A stretch of 64,000 nucleotides of DNA from SABI01 sp963677695 (GCA_963677695.2 CAXXUJ010000001.1:2294001-2358000), one strand, 5' to 3'; positions 33,859 to 42,554 are shown, numbered from the stretch's first letter. The notes: generated by a model not told the origin, from the letters alone. Numbers and translations are program-made.

Positions 33859-34206
33859 TCATTCCTCCATACCGTCATCGATGAGACCGCTCACCCAGTC
33901 AATATCGAGAGAAAACATGATTCCTGTTCCCGGAGAGGAGAGCTCTCCGATGATCGGTTCGATGAGATGCTGAACACGATCGATAACTTCCTGAGATCTT
34001 ACGACAGAGAGAATTGTCTTGTTGTAGGGTTTGTTTCCCTTCATGAAGTCTTTGAATCCTGCGAAAATGGGGATCTCATAGGTGAGGAAACGCCCCATTC
34101 CCTCCGAATCGAGAATCGTGGCTCCGGTGACCCCTGCCTCGATATAGGCTTCCATCACTTCCTCGAGAAACTCCTCATCATTGAGCACAAAGACGAATAA
34201 CTTCAC
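33859..34206 (-). CDS. PII-like (GlnB superfamily) small signalling protein, putative
   Basis: A 115-residue protein: MKLFVFVLNDEEFLEEVMEAYIEAGVTGATILDSEGMGRFL..., the opening beta-alpha-beta pattern and G-x-T-x2-D-x2-G-x-G block of PII-like proteins. The T-loop region is short (FAGFKDFMKGNKPYNKTIL). Ligand and target are unknown. GTG start with GGGGAGG upstream. As first gene of the Mrp-CorA-MscS operon it could sense a metabolite or nucleotide and regulate ion transport, as PII relatives do with carriers. Confidence 0.65.
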   Translation of the reverse strand: MKLFVFVLNDEEFLEEVMEAYIEAGVTGATILDSEGMGRFLTYEIPIFAGFKDFMKGNKPYNKTILSVVRSQEVIDRVQHLIEPIIGELSSPGTGIMFSLDIDWVSGLIDDGMEE

Positions 34207-34236
34207 GATTCAACGCCTCCCCATTGCTGATAGTTC

Positions 34237-34266
34237 ATACTAACACGCGCCTCTGCCCTGTCACAA
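34237..34266 (-). promoter_or_regulatory. Promoter of the ion-homeostasis operon
   Basis: Minus strand: TTGTGA (34261-34266), 18-bp spacer, TAGTAT (34237-34242), about 30 bases before the GTG of the PII-like gene. Confidence 0.6.
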
Positions 34267-34297
34267 CAAGAAATTCCCCCTCGCCTTACGTGAAATG

Positions 34298-34306
34298 TGG
34301 TACAAT
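34298..34306 (+). promoter_or_regulatory. Extended -10 promoter of the flavodoxin gene
   Basis: TGG-TACAAT, an extended -10 motif (TACAAT 34301-34306), 26 bases before ATG 34333; no strong -35. Confidence 0.5.
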
Positions 34307-34332
34307 CGGTGAGTGAGTGTGAGGGGGCTGTA

Positions 34333-34809
34333 ATGAGTATACTTATCATATATGAATCAAAATCAGGATATACGAAGGAATGTGCTTCCCTGCTGGAAAA
34401 GGAACTGAAAGGGAAGGGACGTGCCGTCCATGTGAAACAGGCGGGAAAAGAGAACCTGAAAGGCTATGACCACATCGTCATCGGGTCAGCTGTCTATGCA
34501 GGAAGAGTACCCTCTTCTATCCGTCGCTTTGTCGCCAGACATAAGAGCGATCTTATGAACCTCCCTCTTTCCCTCTTCGTCTGCGGCACCGGTGAAGAGT
34601 ACAAGGATCAGTATTTCGAGAAGAACTATGATCACGATATTCTCAAGCATGCTGAAAGAAAGGGGTGGTTCGGAGGGAAGATCATCCTCTCAGAGCACAG
34701 AGGTCTGAAGAAAATGATGCTGGCCTCCATTCTCAAGGAGAAGACGGAACTGCATGTGGAAAAGAGGGAGAATATAGCACCATTTGCTGAAGCGATCCTG
34801 GGTAAGTGA
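34333..34809 (+). CDS. Flavodoxin-domain protein (HemG-like)
   Basis: A 158-residue flavodoxin fold: ILIIYESKSGYTKECASLL (FMN phosphate loop), DHIVIGSAVYAGRVPSSIRRFVARH, and LSLFVCGTGEE. That resembles menaquinone-dependent protoporphyrinogen dehydrogenase and related short flavodoxins, but porphyrin genes are absent here, so the substrate is open. GAGGGGG precedes the ATG. It converges with the following membrane protein gene, one base apart. Confidence 0.83.
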   Translation: MSILIIYESKSGYTKECASLLEKELKGKGRAVHVKQAGKENLKGYDHIVIGSAVYAGRVPSSIRRFVARHKSDLMNLPLSLFVCGTGEEYKDQYFEKNYDHDILKHAERKGWFGGKIILSEHRGLKKMMLASILKEKTELHVEKRENIAPFAEAILGK

Positions 34810-34810
34810 C

Positions 34811-35317
34811 CTATCGCCCTCTGATCAATGAGAGCGCCGGGATCTGGATAGCGATGTAGATCAGAAGGAGCAGAAGGAGGATCCCCTTCTCTCTGGCAGT
34901 GAAGTGTACGACTTTCCAGAACGCTCTCTCGAACAGCATCCTGTACCTGAAAAAACTGACACCGACAAGGATCGCAAGACCGAATAGAAGGGGATATACC
35001 TGAATCTCGAGTGTGCCGGTATCGAAAAGAGCGATGAACTCGAATGTCATCTTCAGCATGATATAGATAATTATTGAAATACCGAGGGCGTTCAGTTCCT
35101 TTTCCTTGTGGCTTCTTGCAATACTTTGTGCGAGGATGAGAAAAGCTGAAAGGGAGAGGATATTGCTGATGAGAATGCGTACACTCAGCAGCCATGTTTT
35201 CTCTGCGAATATTCCCCTCACCACCGGTATCGGGTCAATGATCCTCTCATACAGGACGATATTCAGTATGAAGAGCATAACCGAGAGTATGCCCGCACTG
35301 AAGGCAACCTTTTTCAT
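34811..35317 (-). CDS. Integral membrane protein, unknown function
   Basis: A 168-residue protein with five or six hydrophobic segments, beginning MKKVAFSAGILSVMLFILNIVLYERII. Charged loops such as SIARSHKEKELN separate them. I do not recognise a family. ATG 35317 lies seven bases after a perfect TATAAT with no room for a ribosome-binding site, so the mRNA is likely leaderless; an upstream TTG/GTG extension to 35377 would lie within the promoter. Confidence 0.65.
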   Translation of the reverse strand: MKKVAFSAGILSVMLFILNIVLYERIIDPIPVVRGIFAEKTWLLSVRILISNILSLSAFLILAQSIARSHKEKELNALGISIIIYIMLKMTFEFIALFDTGTLEIQVYPLLFGLAILVGVSFFRYRMLFERAFWKVVHFTAREKGILLLLLLIYIAIQIPALSLIRGR

Positions 35318-35324
35318 ACCTGAA

Positions 35325-35333
35325 ATTATAGCA
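35325..35333 (-). promoter_or_regulatory. Extended -10 promoter, leaderless start
   Basis: Minus strand TGC-TATAAT (TATAAT at 35325-35330), seven bases before ATG 35317. The only -35 candidate, TTGCAA, is 15 bases away. Confidence 0.6.
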
Positions 35334-35707
35334 CAGATTTTTTCATTGCAACCTATCCTGAACGCCTTTTCACACAATGATTTGATCTTTTAGAAAATAA
35401 TCCTTGAAATTTCCTCAGCGAAACAGGACTATAAAGGAAGGGTATTCAAAGCTGAGAGAAGAAACAGCATGCAGCAGAAATATCGGGAAACGGCATCATA
35501 GGTTCACTCGTGATGCAGTTCACTCAACTCTATGCTGACTTTTCTCCTTTTTGAACCGAAGATGTAACCCCGTCTGATGTGATTCCTCATCAGAAAAACT
35601 CTAACGGCACTATAAACGGAGGCCTGTGAATGAAACGATTATCTGTACTGTGTATCCTCTTGATACTTACCCTCGGGGCCGCCTCGGCCGAAACTGCTGC
35701 CTATAAG

Positions 35708-37490
35708 CCCAAATTCCCGACATTTTGTAACTAGGATAGGGGCGTGATGGTCTCAAAGGGATCCTGATCACCTTCATTCATCAGCTTTCCCTTCCAGGAA
35801 TACTCAACACCGAAAAGGTCAAAGATAAGTCGTTGAGCCTTGGTCGGGACTGTATACACATCACGATACGTGCTTCGGTAATGAACTTTCGAGTACGTAT
35901 TCACTTTGTCCAGAATTTCCTTGTAGTTCCAGTGCTTGCGCTGCTTCGCAGGAATGAGCTTGATGCGTTCCTTCAGAGCTGTGAGAATAATCAGGGTTAT
36001 GAAATTAACGAAGAGCCGTCCCTGCATTACCTTGTCTGTGTGAACTCTCAAGCGATTACAATCAATAAGGTTCTTCATATCATCAAAGAGCAGTTCGATG
36101 TCATTTCTTTGCCGGTAGGCATGCAAAGCTTTAACAGGATCCTTTTCAGCATTGGTATAGAGAACCCAGAACCCACTCTGACCATTGATGTAAGCCTGAA
36201 CTTCCTGATCCTTAAGGGAAACCTTTCTTCCTCTTTTCGGCGTTTCTTTTATTTCAAAGTATCGATCATAATATGACTGGTTATTCTTGATCGGCTCATC
36301 TGCATCAAGCTCGACTTTGCACCTCTGCAGTCGCTCCATCAAACGGGCAACATCCCGCTCCTTTCTCGCAGCATCGTAATACACATGAGCCCACATCCTT
36401 CCGTGTTCAGTCTTCCTGATGGTCTTCAGACCATAGATAATGGCATCGGTATCATCGGCAGGAATAAGCGTGCCTGGACGCTGAATGGTATGGCGATGCT
36501 TCTCTATAAGCTCTCTTGCCCATGTAACGTTCGAAGGAACGGGTATGAGGAATTTGTGACCATGATCGCTCAGATGGGCGATGTTATCGACAGAACAGAA
36601 TGCCCTATCTCCTATGATTACGGAGGAAGGAACCTTAAGTTTTTTCAACTGTTCGAGTACATATTGGAGAACTATAGAATCGTTCATACTTCCCGGCATC
36701 TCTGAGAACCAGAGAGGAAGATGAGTTTCATACGAACTGAGAAGACCGATATTGATCTGAGGGATCTTTTCCTTGTCTCGGTTATAACCTCGCTCTACAT
36801 ATGGATTATTCTTTGCATAGCTGGAGATACTGCTGATGTCAAACAGTAGATTCTTCTTTTTCATGTTCTTCTCTATCCAGGAAGAGAAGAACGTATTCTG
36901 AGAGTCTCTATCGAGTCTTTTCATAAGTTCAGTAATTCTCTGAGAAGAGAGTTTTGAGCCATCGAACCCTCTCTCATCGAGCCAGGTCTCAGCATAACTG
37001 AGCGGTCTGCCGGTACAGATTGAGTATTTCGCAAGTTCTAGAACAGAGATCGCATCCTGAGAACCTAATGTCTTTGAAAGAATATGCTTTAGTCCGATGC
37101 GTTTGATGATAGGATCGAGAAGGAGATTCTGACCGAGAAGGGTTGTCTTTGATACAACAGGTGCAGGAAGGTCTTTGACCTGATCACCTTGCTGCCGTGA
37201 AAGGTAGAATGAGTTATAGATGATCTGTCCATGAGAATCGAGCTTCCCGATACACTTACGGTTATGACGACCCTGCTTTTTCTCACTATCCCAATAAGGG
37301 GTGTCTTCATAGACATACGTGACATCAGCTTTCTTGTTGTGAACCTTAATTATTTTTACGGTATTCCCTGCATTCTTCATAGCCACAATTATAACTATGT
37401 TTAAGGGAATAATCAAGCCCTAAAGTGCTGTCAAGTATATATATTTTATGGATTTGAATATTCCTAGCTACAACTTATCGGGAATTTGGG
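35708..37490 (-). mobile_element. IS1634-type insertion sequence in the cupin gene
   Basis: A 1783-bp element with perfect 13-bp terminal inverted repeats CCCAAATTCCCGA (35708-35720 and 37478-37490), with partial similarity continuing inward to CTAGGA. The flanking direct repeat CTATAAG (35701-35707 and 37491-37497) is the target duplication. One transposase gene fills the element. Intact ends and an intact gene suggest a recent insertion. Confidence 0.93.
35731..37380 (-). CDS. IS1634-family transposase
   Basis: A 549-residue DDE transposase from ATG 37380 (the frame is open to 37416). Catalytic positions: LLFDISSIS (first Asp), VIIGDRAFCS (second Asp) and RNDIELLFDDMK (Glu). YVERGYNRDKEKIPQINIGLL matches the IS1634/IS4 pattern between the first two. 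No frameshift or stop is seen, so it appears functional. Confidence 0.9.
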   Translation of the reverse strand: MKNAGNTVKIIKVHNKKADVTYVYEDTPYWDSEKKQGRHNRKCIGKLDSHGQIIYNSFYLSRQQGDQVKDLPAPVVSKTTLLGQNLLLDPIIKRIGLKHILSKTLGSQDAISVLELAKYSICTGRPLSYAETWLDERGFDGSKLSSQRITELMKRLDRDSQNTFFSSWIEKNMKKKNLLFDISSISSYAKNNPYVERGYNRDKEKIPQINIGLLSSYETHLPLWFSEMPGSMNDSIVLQYVLEQLKKLKVPSSVIIGDRAFCSVDNIAHLSDHGHKFLIPVPSNVTWARELIEKHRHTIQRPGTLIPADDTDAIIYGLKTIRKTEHGRMWAHVYYDAARKERDVARLMERLQRCKVELDADEPIKNNQSYYDRYFEIKETPKRGRKVSLKDQEVQAYINGQSGFWVLYTNAEKDPVKALHAYRQRNDIELLFDDMKNLIDCNRLRVHTDKVMQGRLFVNFITLIILTALKERIKLIPAKQRKHWNYKEILDKVNTYSKVHYRSTYRDVYTVPTKAQRLIFDLFGVEYSWKGKLMNEGDQDPFETITPLS

Positions 37491-37883
37491 CTATAAGGCT
37501 GCAAGCACCGAAACGCTTCTGGTCACAGATTCGTCGTGGGACGGAAGTGATCTTCCCCGGTATCCTGTCGGCTCACCGGAAGTGACGGTACTCAAGATCA
37601 CCGTTCCGGTGGGAGTGGCATTAGCCACTCACAAACACCCAGTTCCCCTTGTTGCCTACATGCTTGCAGGGGAACTGACAGTATCGACTGACAAGGGCAT
37701 CACCCGACGCTTCAGAGCGGGAGATCCCATTGTCGAAGTGGTCAATACCTGGCACTACGGGAAATCGACAGGGAGTGAACCTGCTGTCCTCGTTGCTTTC
37801 TATATGGGTGTTAACGGATTGCCAGATACCGTGATGAAACAGTAGCGATTTCACTTCTGCATGAACATCTTTTCCCCCTTTAC

Positions 37884-37912
37884 TTTTCATAAAAAATAAA
37901 TTTTGCTACGAT
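37884..37912 (+). promoter_or_regulatory. Candidate promoter of the DUF362 gene
   Basis: TTTTCA (37884-37889), 17-bp spacer, TACGAT (37907-37912), followed by AAGGAG and a GTG start at 37933. Confidence 0.45.
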
Positions 37913-37932
37913 GTAAAGGTAAGGAGTGAAGT

Positions 37933-39042
37933 GTGAGCAGACCTGACAGACCTATCATATCAATATACCATGACGATCCCTCGGAACGTCTCGAATCATT
38001 GACCGTGAGACTGCTGGAGACAGCCGGTCTTGAAGAGATCCTTCCAGATGACAGAGGAGCTCTTATCGGTATCAAACCGAACCTCGTGGTATCGCGTCCC
38101 GCGCAGGGGGGAGCCACCACTCACCCTGAGATCGTTGCAGGAATCATCCAGTATCTTCAGAAGAGAGGGTACGATAACCTGATGATCGTTGAAGGCTCAT
38201 GGGTAGGAGACAGGACCGCACAGGCATTCAAACGGTGCGGGTACGAGAAAATATCTAAGGAAATGGGAGTCCCCATCTTCGATACCCAGAGAGATTCCTC
38301 ATTCGGGGAAGATGTTGACGGGTATGAGGTAGCCCTCTGTTCTGTGACCGAGTCCATCGATTTCCTGATCAATGTTCCGGTACTCAAGGGACACTGTCAG
38401 ACGCGTTACACAGGAGCTCTCAAGAATATGAAGGGGCTTATTCCCGATTCGGAAAAGAGACGCTTCCACTCCAGAGGCCTGCACGAACCGATTGCACGGC
38501 TCAACCAGATGCTCCATCAGGACTGTATCGTCATGGATGCCATCTGCGGTGACCCTACCTTTGAGGAGGGGGGAGATCCTTCGGACATGAGAAGAATCCT
38601 CTTCGCCACCGATCCTGTGCTCATAGACAGCTACGGTGCTTCAGTGATCGGCTATAACGACGATGATGTTCCCTATATCCCACGGAGCGCAGAACTCGGT
38701 GTCGGATCCCTTTGGGACGGCGATTATTCTGCAATCCTGGAGATCAATGATCATGGTGAACAGGTAACCTACACTCAGGACCCGAAACTCGCTGAGCTCG
38801 AGTCCCTCGTAGTTGAAAACGAAGCCTGTTCCTCCTGTTACGCTTCCCTTATCAGTGCCCTGAGGAAGTTGGATGATCCTGAGAAGCAGCGCTACGCTAT
38901 CGGAAGATTCTTCCGTACAGGCGATCTTCCCTCAAATGAATCTGAGATGGTCGGAATAGGGGTGTGCACGAAACGGTTCACTCAAAGCGTTCCCGGCTGT
39001 CCCCCGACACCTGAAGATATTCTCAAAGCTCTGAAGGGCTGA
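37933..39042 (+). CDS. DUF362 domain protein
   Basis: A 369-residue protein: ALIGIKPNLVVSRPAQGGATTHPEIVAGIIQYL, VIEGSW-like VEGSWVGDRTAQAF, FLINVPVLKGHCQTRYTGALKNMKGLIPDSEKRRFH and IVMDAICGDPTF are DUF362 motifs. Family members are often iron-sulphur proteins of unknown activity. The C-terminal half keeps cysteines (EACSSCYASL; GVGVCTKRF..PGC) but not a classical ferredoxin domain. GTG start with AAGGAG upstream; single gene ending in a good terminator. Confidence 0.85.
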   Translation: MSRPDRPIISIYHDDPSERLESLTVRLLETAGLEEILPDDRGALIGIKPNLVVSRPAQGGATTHPEIVAGIIQYLQKRGYDNLMIVEGSWVGDRTAQAFKRCGYEKISKEMGVPIFDTQRDSSFGEDVDGYEVALCSVTESIDFLINVPVLKGHCQTRYTGALKNMKGLIPDSEKRRFHSRGLHEPIARLNQMLHQDCIVMDAICGDPTFEEGGDPSDMRRILFATDPVLIDSYGASVIGYNDDDVPYIPRSAELGVGSLWDGDYSAILEINDHGEQVTYTQDPKLAELESLVVENEACSSCYASLISALRKLDDPEKQRYAIGRFFRTGDLPSNESEMVGIGVCTKRFTQSVPGCPPTPEDILKALKG

Positions 39043-39049
39043 TAATACA

Positions 39050-39085
39050 AAGGGCACGGTATCCTTCTTCGGTACCCGTGCCCTT
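39050..39085 (+). terminator. Terminator after the DUF362 gene
   Basis: A 10-bp stem, AAGGGCACGG / CCGTGCCCTT, followed by cattttgttt on the plus strand; it separates the convergent transcripts. Confidence 0.75.
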
Positions 39086-39113
39086 CATTTTGTTTGCAGC
39101 TGATAGAAACTGA

Positions 39114-39884
39114 TTACAGTGAATCAATCTTTTCCTGCAATGCCTCCCTGTAGACGGAGAACTCAACTCCCTCTGCGGTTGCGAAATCCTTTACTGCCAT
39201 AGTTCCTTTTCCCATCTCCTTACCGAGAACCTCTTCAATCTGAGCTTTTCTCAGTCCCCAGTCGAGAAGGTCGTTAAAAGTCGTCTTTCCCTTGATCGTT
39301 GTATCGACAGCTGAGTCGGTATGCTCGACCGGTTCACTCTGGACGGCAGGAGCAGCCTCATCTGTTGTCGCATCAGCAGGTGCTGCAGCTGCATCGATAC
39401 GGTAACACGATTCATACAGGACATCTGCTTCTTCGGCTGTGACCTTTCCTTCGGCCAGAAGGATATCAATCGCAGTGGAAGGAAGGATCGTGTCCTCTTC
39501 CCCTTCGTATGGGATCCCATTATAGAGGGAAACGAAGAATTTCACGGCATCAGTACCAATGTCTCCGGTAAGGCCGACAGCACCCTCGTAAGTTTCTCCG
39601 ATATTCTTTGCCTGGTAGGTGGCCGGATCGGTACCCACGGTATCGAGGTTGAATGCTTTCGCCATAGTAAGAGAAGGTATATTGAAGTATTCTTCTATAT
39701 CACTGAAAGCATAGGAACCCTTGATGGCTGCAGGGTCAGAAGAGCCTTCGAATTCCCCTGCACTTATCTTTGCGGGTACCTTGCTTGATTCCGTTTTCCA
39801 TACTCCTGCGATGCGGAGAACAACGACTCCGAGGAGGATGACGGCAATCACTAGTATGGCGGCAGATTTTGAACGGATTGTCAT
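39114..39884 (-). CDS. Membrane-anchored periplasmic protein with two related helical domains
   Basis: A 256-residue protein with one N-terminal membrane helix (SAAILVIAVILLGVVVLRIAGVW). Two similar segments follow: KGSYAFSDIEEYFNIPSLTMAKAFNL (about residue 55) and KGKTTFNDLLDWGLRKAQIEEVLGKEM (about residue 198), joined by an Ala/Asp/Glu-rich linker. Such short helical modules occur in proteins linked to NapH-type polyferredoxins. It overlaps the stop of the upstream polyferredoxin gene by four bases, so the two products should act together under the same Fur-like control. Confidence 0.65.
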   Translation of the reverse strand: MTIRSKSAAILVIAVILLGVVVLRIAGVWKTESSKVPAKISAGEFEGSSDPAAIKGSYAFSDIEEYFNIPSLTMAKAFNLDTVGTDPATYQAKNIGETYEGAVGLTGDIGTDAVKFFVSLYNGIPYEGEEDTILPSTAIDILLAEGKVTAEEADVLYESCYRIDAAAAPADATTDEAAPAVQSEPVEHTDSAVDTTIKGKTTFNDLLDWGLRKAQIEEVLGKEMGKGTMAVKDFATAEGVEFSVYREALQEKIDSL

Positions 39885-40720
39885 GATGCTGATCCTCCCT
39901 TTGTCTTCGTAGTCAGTTCCATGGTCGAATCAATAGGACATGCTGCTTCACTGGTGCATTCCAGGCAGGAGATGCACTGAGGATCTCTTACCTTATCAAC
40001 GGTGGAAACGGTAAGGTTCATGGGACATGCGTTATCACATTTCTTACAGGCGATACAGGTCTTCGCATTCCTTCTGATCCCGAAAACCCTGAAGAGGTTT
40101 GTGAGGCCGAGGAAGGCACCGTAGGGACAGGCGTACTTACAGAACGGTCGTTCAATGAAGAGTGAAAGAATGATCACCGCACCGAGAGAGATGAAGGCTG
40201 TGACTGCCACCTCTCCTGACCAGAAATTGAAGAGGGCGTAGTAGGGGTCGTAATCGGCGAAGACGAGCTTCGCACTTGTCGCCGTTGCCCAGATCACCCA
40301 CGCAAGTACGACGTATCTCAGGTACCTGAGGTACTTGTCCACTTTCTGAGGAACCATTCGGTTGTACCTTTTCTTGAATATCTTCCTTCCAATCTTCGCA
40401 AACCATTCCTGAACTGTACCGAAGGGACAGACCCAGCCGCAGAAGACGGGACCTGCAATCACTGCAGTGGCAAGTACAAGAAGCATGAGATAGAACGAGG
40501 ACTCATGGATCTTCTGGACGAATGTTCCTGAAGTAAGATACTGGTAGATGGTCACTACACCGCCGAAGGGGCAGATCGCATGTATCGAAGCACCCTGAAG
40601 CAGTGGAAGAGTGACTCCTGATTCTGCAAGGGTATGCCCGATAACGACATACAGAACAATGATAAGGAAGATGGCCTGAACGATTGTACGGGTCTTCCTT
40701 ACCGGTGATAACTTTTTCAT
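39881..40720 (-). CDS. NapH/YccM-type membrane polyferredoxin
   Basis: A 279-residue protein with four to five membrane segments, two CxxxCP motifs facing the same side (CGWVCPFG and CKYACPYG), then two [4Fe-4S] clusters, CIACKKCDNACP and CISCLECTSEAACP. Proteins of this type pass electrons across or along the membrane between quinol and periplasmic acceptors or ferredoxin. No Nap, Nos or permease gene is adjacent. A Fur-like box lies 23 bases upstream of the ATG, so the system is probably induced by iron limitation. Confidence 0.88.
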   Translation of the reverse strand: MKKLSPVRKTRTIVQAIFLIIVLYVVIGHTLAESGVTLPLLQGASIHAICPFGGVVTIYQYLTSGTFVQKIHESSFYLMLLVLATAVIAGPVFCGWVCPFGTVQEWFAKIGRKIFKKRYNRMVPQKVDKYLRYLRYVVLAWVIWATATSAKLVFADYDPYYALFNFWSGEVAVTAFISLGAVIILSLFIERPFCKYACPYGAFLGLTNLFRVFGIRRNAKTCIACKKCDNACPMNLTVSTVDKVRDPQCISCLECTSEAACPIDSTMELTTKTKGGSAS

Positions 40721-40742
40721 ACGATTCTCCTTTATCAGAACA

Positions 40743-40757
40743 TGATAACGATTCTCA
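40743..40757 (-). promoter_or_regulatory. Fur-type box upstream of the polyferredoxin pair
   Basis: On the minus strand TGAGAATCGTTATCA matches the 7-1-7 Fur consensus TGATAATCATTATCA at 13 of 15 positions. It directly follows a -10-like TATGAT, so repressor binding would cover the transcription start. Confidence 0.7.
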
Positions 40758-40827
40758 TCTTATCATAGAATAATAAAGGTTTGGTAAAGATAATGCGAAT
40801 ATTATATAATGAAGCTCAGTTCAGATC

Positions 40828-42426
40828 TTACCTGATGACAGCGCCGATGAAATCCCTGAAGAGCGGGTGAGCCTTGTGAGGTCTGCTCTTGAACTCGGGG
40901 TGGTACTGTACTCCGATGAAGAAACGGTGACCCGGCAGCTCTGCTGCTTCCACGAGTGATCCATCGGGAGAAAGACCGCTGAACACAAGACCCTTCTCTT
41001 CAAGAGCTTCCCGGTAGGAGTTGTTGAACTCATAGCGGTGACGGTGTCTCTCATCGATCATCTCTTCTCCATACGCCTTGTACATGAGAGTATCGGTTGA
41101 ACAGATCTTACAGGGATAGGTTCCCAGTCTCATCGTTCCACCCTTCTCTACATTTCTCTGACCTTCCATGAGGTCGACAACGGGGTGGGTCGTATCGGGA
41201 TACCATTCGCTGCTTGCTGCATCTTCAAGACCGACGACGTTTCTTGCGAACTCCGAGACCATGCACTGCATACCGAGACAGAGACCGAGGAACGGAATAT
41301 TGTTCTCTCTGGCATATTTGATGACATTGATCTTCCCTTCGATTCCTCTCAACCCGAAACCGCCTGGAACGACGATACCGCTCAGACCGGAGAAGGTTTC
41401 GACTATCTTCTCTTCATCAGCCTCATCAAGCACTTCGGTATCGATAGGAACGATCTCCACCTTCGTCTTGTGATGGAAACCGGCATGGTTCAGTGATTCT
41501 ATGACACTGATATATGCATCGGATAGATCCATGTACTTGCCTGCAAGACCGATCTTTACCTTTCTGTCGGGGTTCTGGCTGTTATCAACAATGGTATGCC
41601 AGCTCTCCATATGCCGGGGACCTGCTTCGATACCGAGTCGGTCAAGCACCAGTGCATCAAGATTCTCCTCCTCGAAATAGAGGGGGACTTCATAGATACT
41701 TGAGAGGGTGGGGTTGCTGATAACCGCTTCCTTGTCAACGTCACAGAACATCGCGATCTTGTCACGGACGTCCTTGGGAAGAGGATTGTCGGAACGGCAG
41801 ATGACGAAGTCGGGGTGGATACCGATATTTCTCAGCTCCTTTACACTGTGCTGAGTCGGTTTCGTTTTCAGTTCACCTGTGCTGATGAAAGGAACGAGGG
41901 TGACATGGAGATAGAGAGTGTCGTTGCGTTTGAGGTCTCTCTTCATCTGACGGATCGCTTCGAGGAACGGCTGTGACTCGATGTCACCGACAGTACCGCC
42001 GATCTCGACCAGAACGATATCGGCCTTGGTCAGATCTGCAAGGTAATGGAGACGTTCCTTGATCTCATTTGTGATATGGGGAATGACCTGAACGGTTCCT
42101 CCGAGGTATTCACCTCTTCTTTCCTTCTGAATGACTTCCCAGTATATCTTTCCGCTGGTCACGTTGTTCGGCTTACCGATCGCAACATCAAGAAAACGTT
42201 CGTAGTGTCCTAGGTCGAGGTCGGTTTCAGCACCGTCATCGGTCACGAACACCTCTCCATGCTGGTAGGGACTCATTGTACCCGGGTCAAAATTAAGGTA
42301 GGGGTCGAACTTCAGAACTGTGACAGATAGTCCTCTGCTCTTGAGCAGGGCTCCAAGGGATGCTGCAGTGATTCCCTTTCCCAGGGAAGAAACTACACCG
42401 CCTGTAACAAATACGAATTTTGCCAT
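40828..42426 (-). CDS. pyrG: CTP synthase
   Basis: A 532-residue enzyme that aminates UTP to CTP with glutamine. The synthetase domain begins KFVFVTGGVVSSLGKGITAASLGALL; the C-terminal glutamine amidotransferase has PFLGLCLGMQC (nucleophile Cys) and VQYHPEFKSRP (His and Glu). Full length and no anomalies. GGAGAGAGAG precedes the ATG. It is alone, with its own promoter and a structured leader. Confidence 0.97.
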   Translation of the reverse strand: MAKFVFVTGGVVSSLGKGITAASLGALLKSRGLSVTVLKFDPYLNFDPGTMSPYQHGEVFVTDDGAETDLDLGHYERFLDVAIGKPNNVTSGKIYWEVIQKERRGEYLGGTVQVIPHITNEIKERLHYLADLTKADIVLVEIGGTVGDIESQPFLEAIRQMKRDLKRNDTLYLHVTLVPFISTGELKTKPTQHSVKELRNIGIHPDFVICRSDNPLPKDVRDKIAMFCDVDKEAVISNPTLSSIYEVPLYFEEENLDALVLDRLGIEAGPRHMESWHTIVDNSQNPDRKVKIGLAGKYMDLSDAYISVIESLNHAGFHHKTKVEIVPIDTEVLDEADEEKIVETFSGLSGIVVPGGFGLRGIEGKINVIKYARENNIPFLGLCLGMQCMVSEFARNVVGLEDAASSEWYPDTTHPVVDLMEGQRNVEKGGTMRLGTYPCKICSTDTLMYKAYGEEMIDERHRHRYEFNNSYREALEEKGLVFSGLSPDGSLVEAAELPGHRFFIGVQYHPEFKSRPHKAHPLFRDFIGAVIR

Positions 42427-42473
42427 AATACCTCTCTCTCCTTCGTGTACAACAGGTCCATATAAGGTGGCAG

Positions 42474-42499
42474 GACCGGTGTTGCTTTTCGCACCGGTC
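42474..42499 (-). promoter_or_regulatory. Stem-loop in the pyrG leader
   Basis: Arms GACCGGTG and CACCGGTC with a 10-base loop, about 50 bases before the pyrG ATG. It has no U-tract on the pyrG strand, so it is not a simple terminator; it could stabilise the mRNA or take part in regulation. Confidence 0.5.
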
Positions 42500-42554
42500 G
42501 TCAGAGGCGTACTTGTTAAAGAGGAGTATCGCGCTGATCAGTCGGTACCTACGG

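Larger units (their letters stand above)
35630..37845 (+). pseudogene. Secreted cupin-domain protein gene, split by an insertion sequence
   Basis: Codons 1-26 (35630-35707; signal peptide MKRLSVLCILLILTLGAASA and ETAAYK) precede the insertion; the rest (37498-37845) follows it. Removing the element and one 7-base duplication restores one frame reading ...ETAAYKAASTETLLVTDSSW. The second part is a cupin barrel, with VGVALATHKHPVPLVAYMLAGELTV and GDPIVEVVNTWHYG. GGAGG precedes the original ATG. The distal part could still be expressed from a TTG at 37486 inside the element's end, giving a protein without its signal peptide. The 250 bases upstream (35378-35629) show no other gene, only a TCTGATG / CATCAGA inverted repeat. 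Confidence 0.9.
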
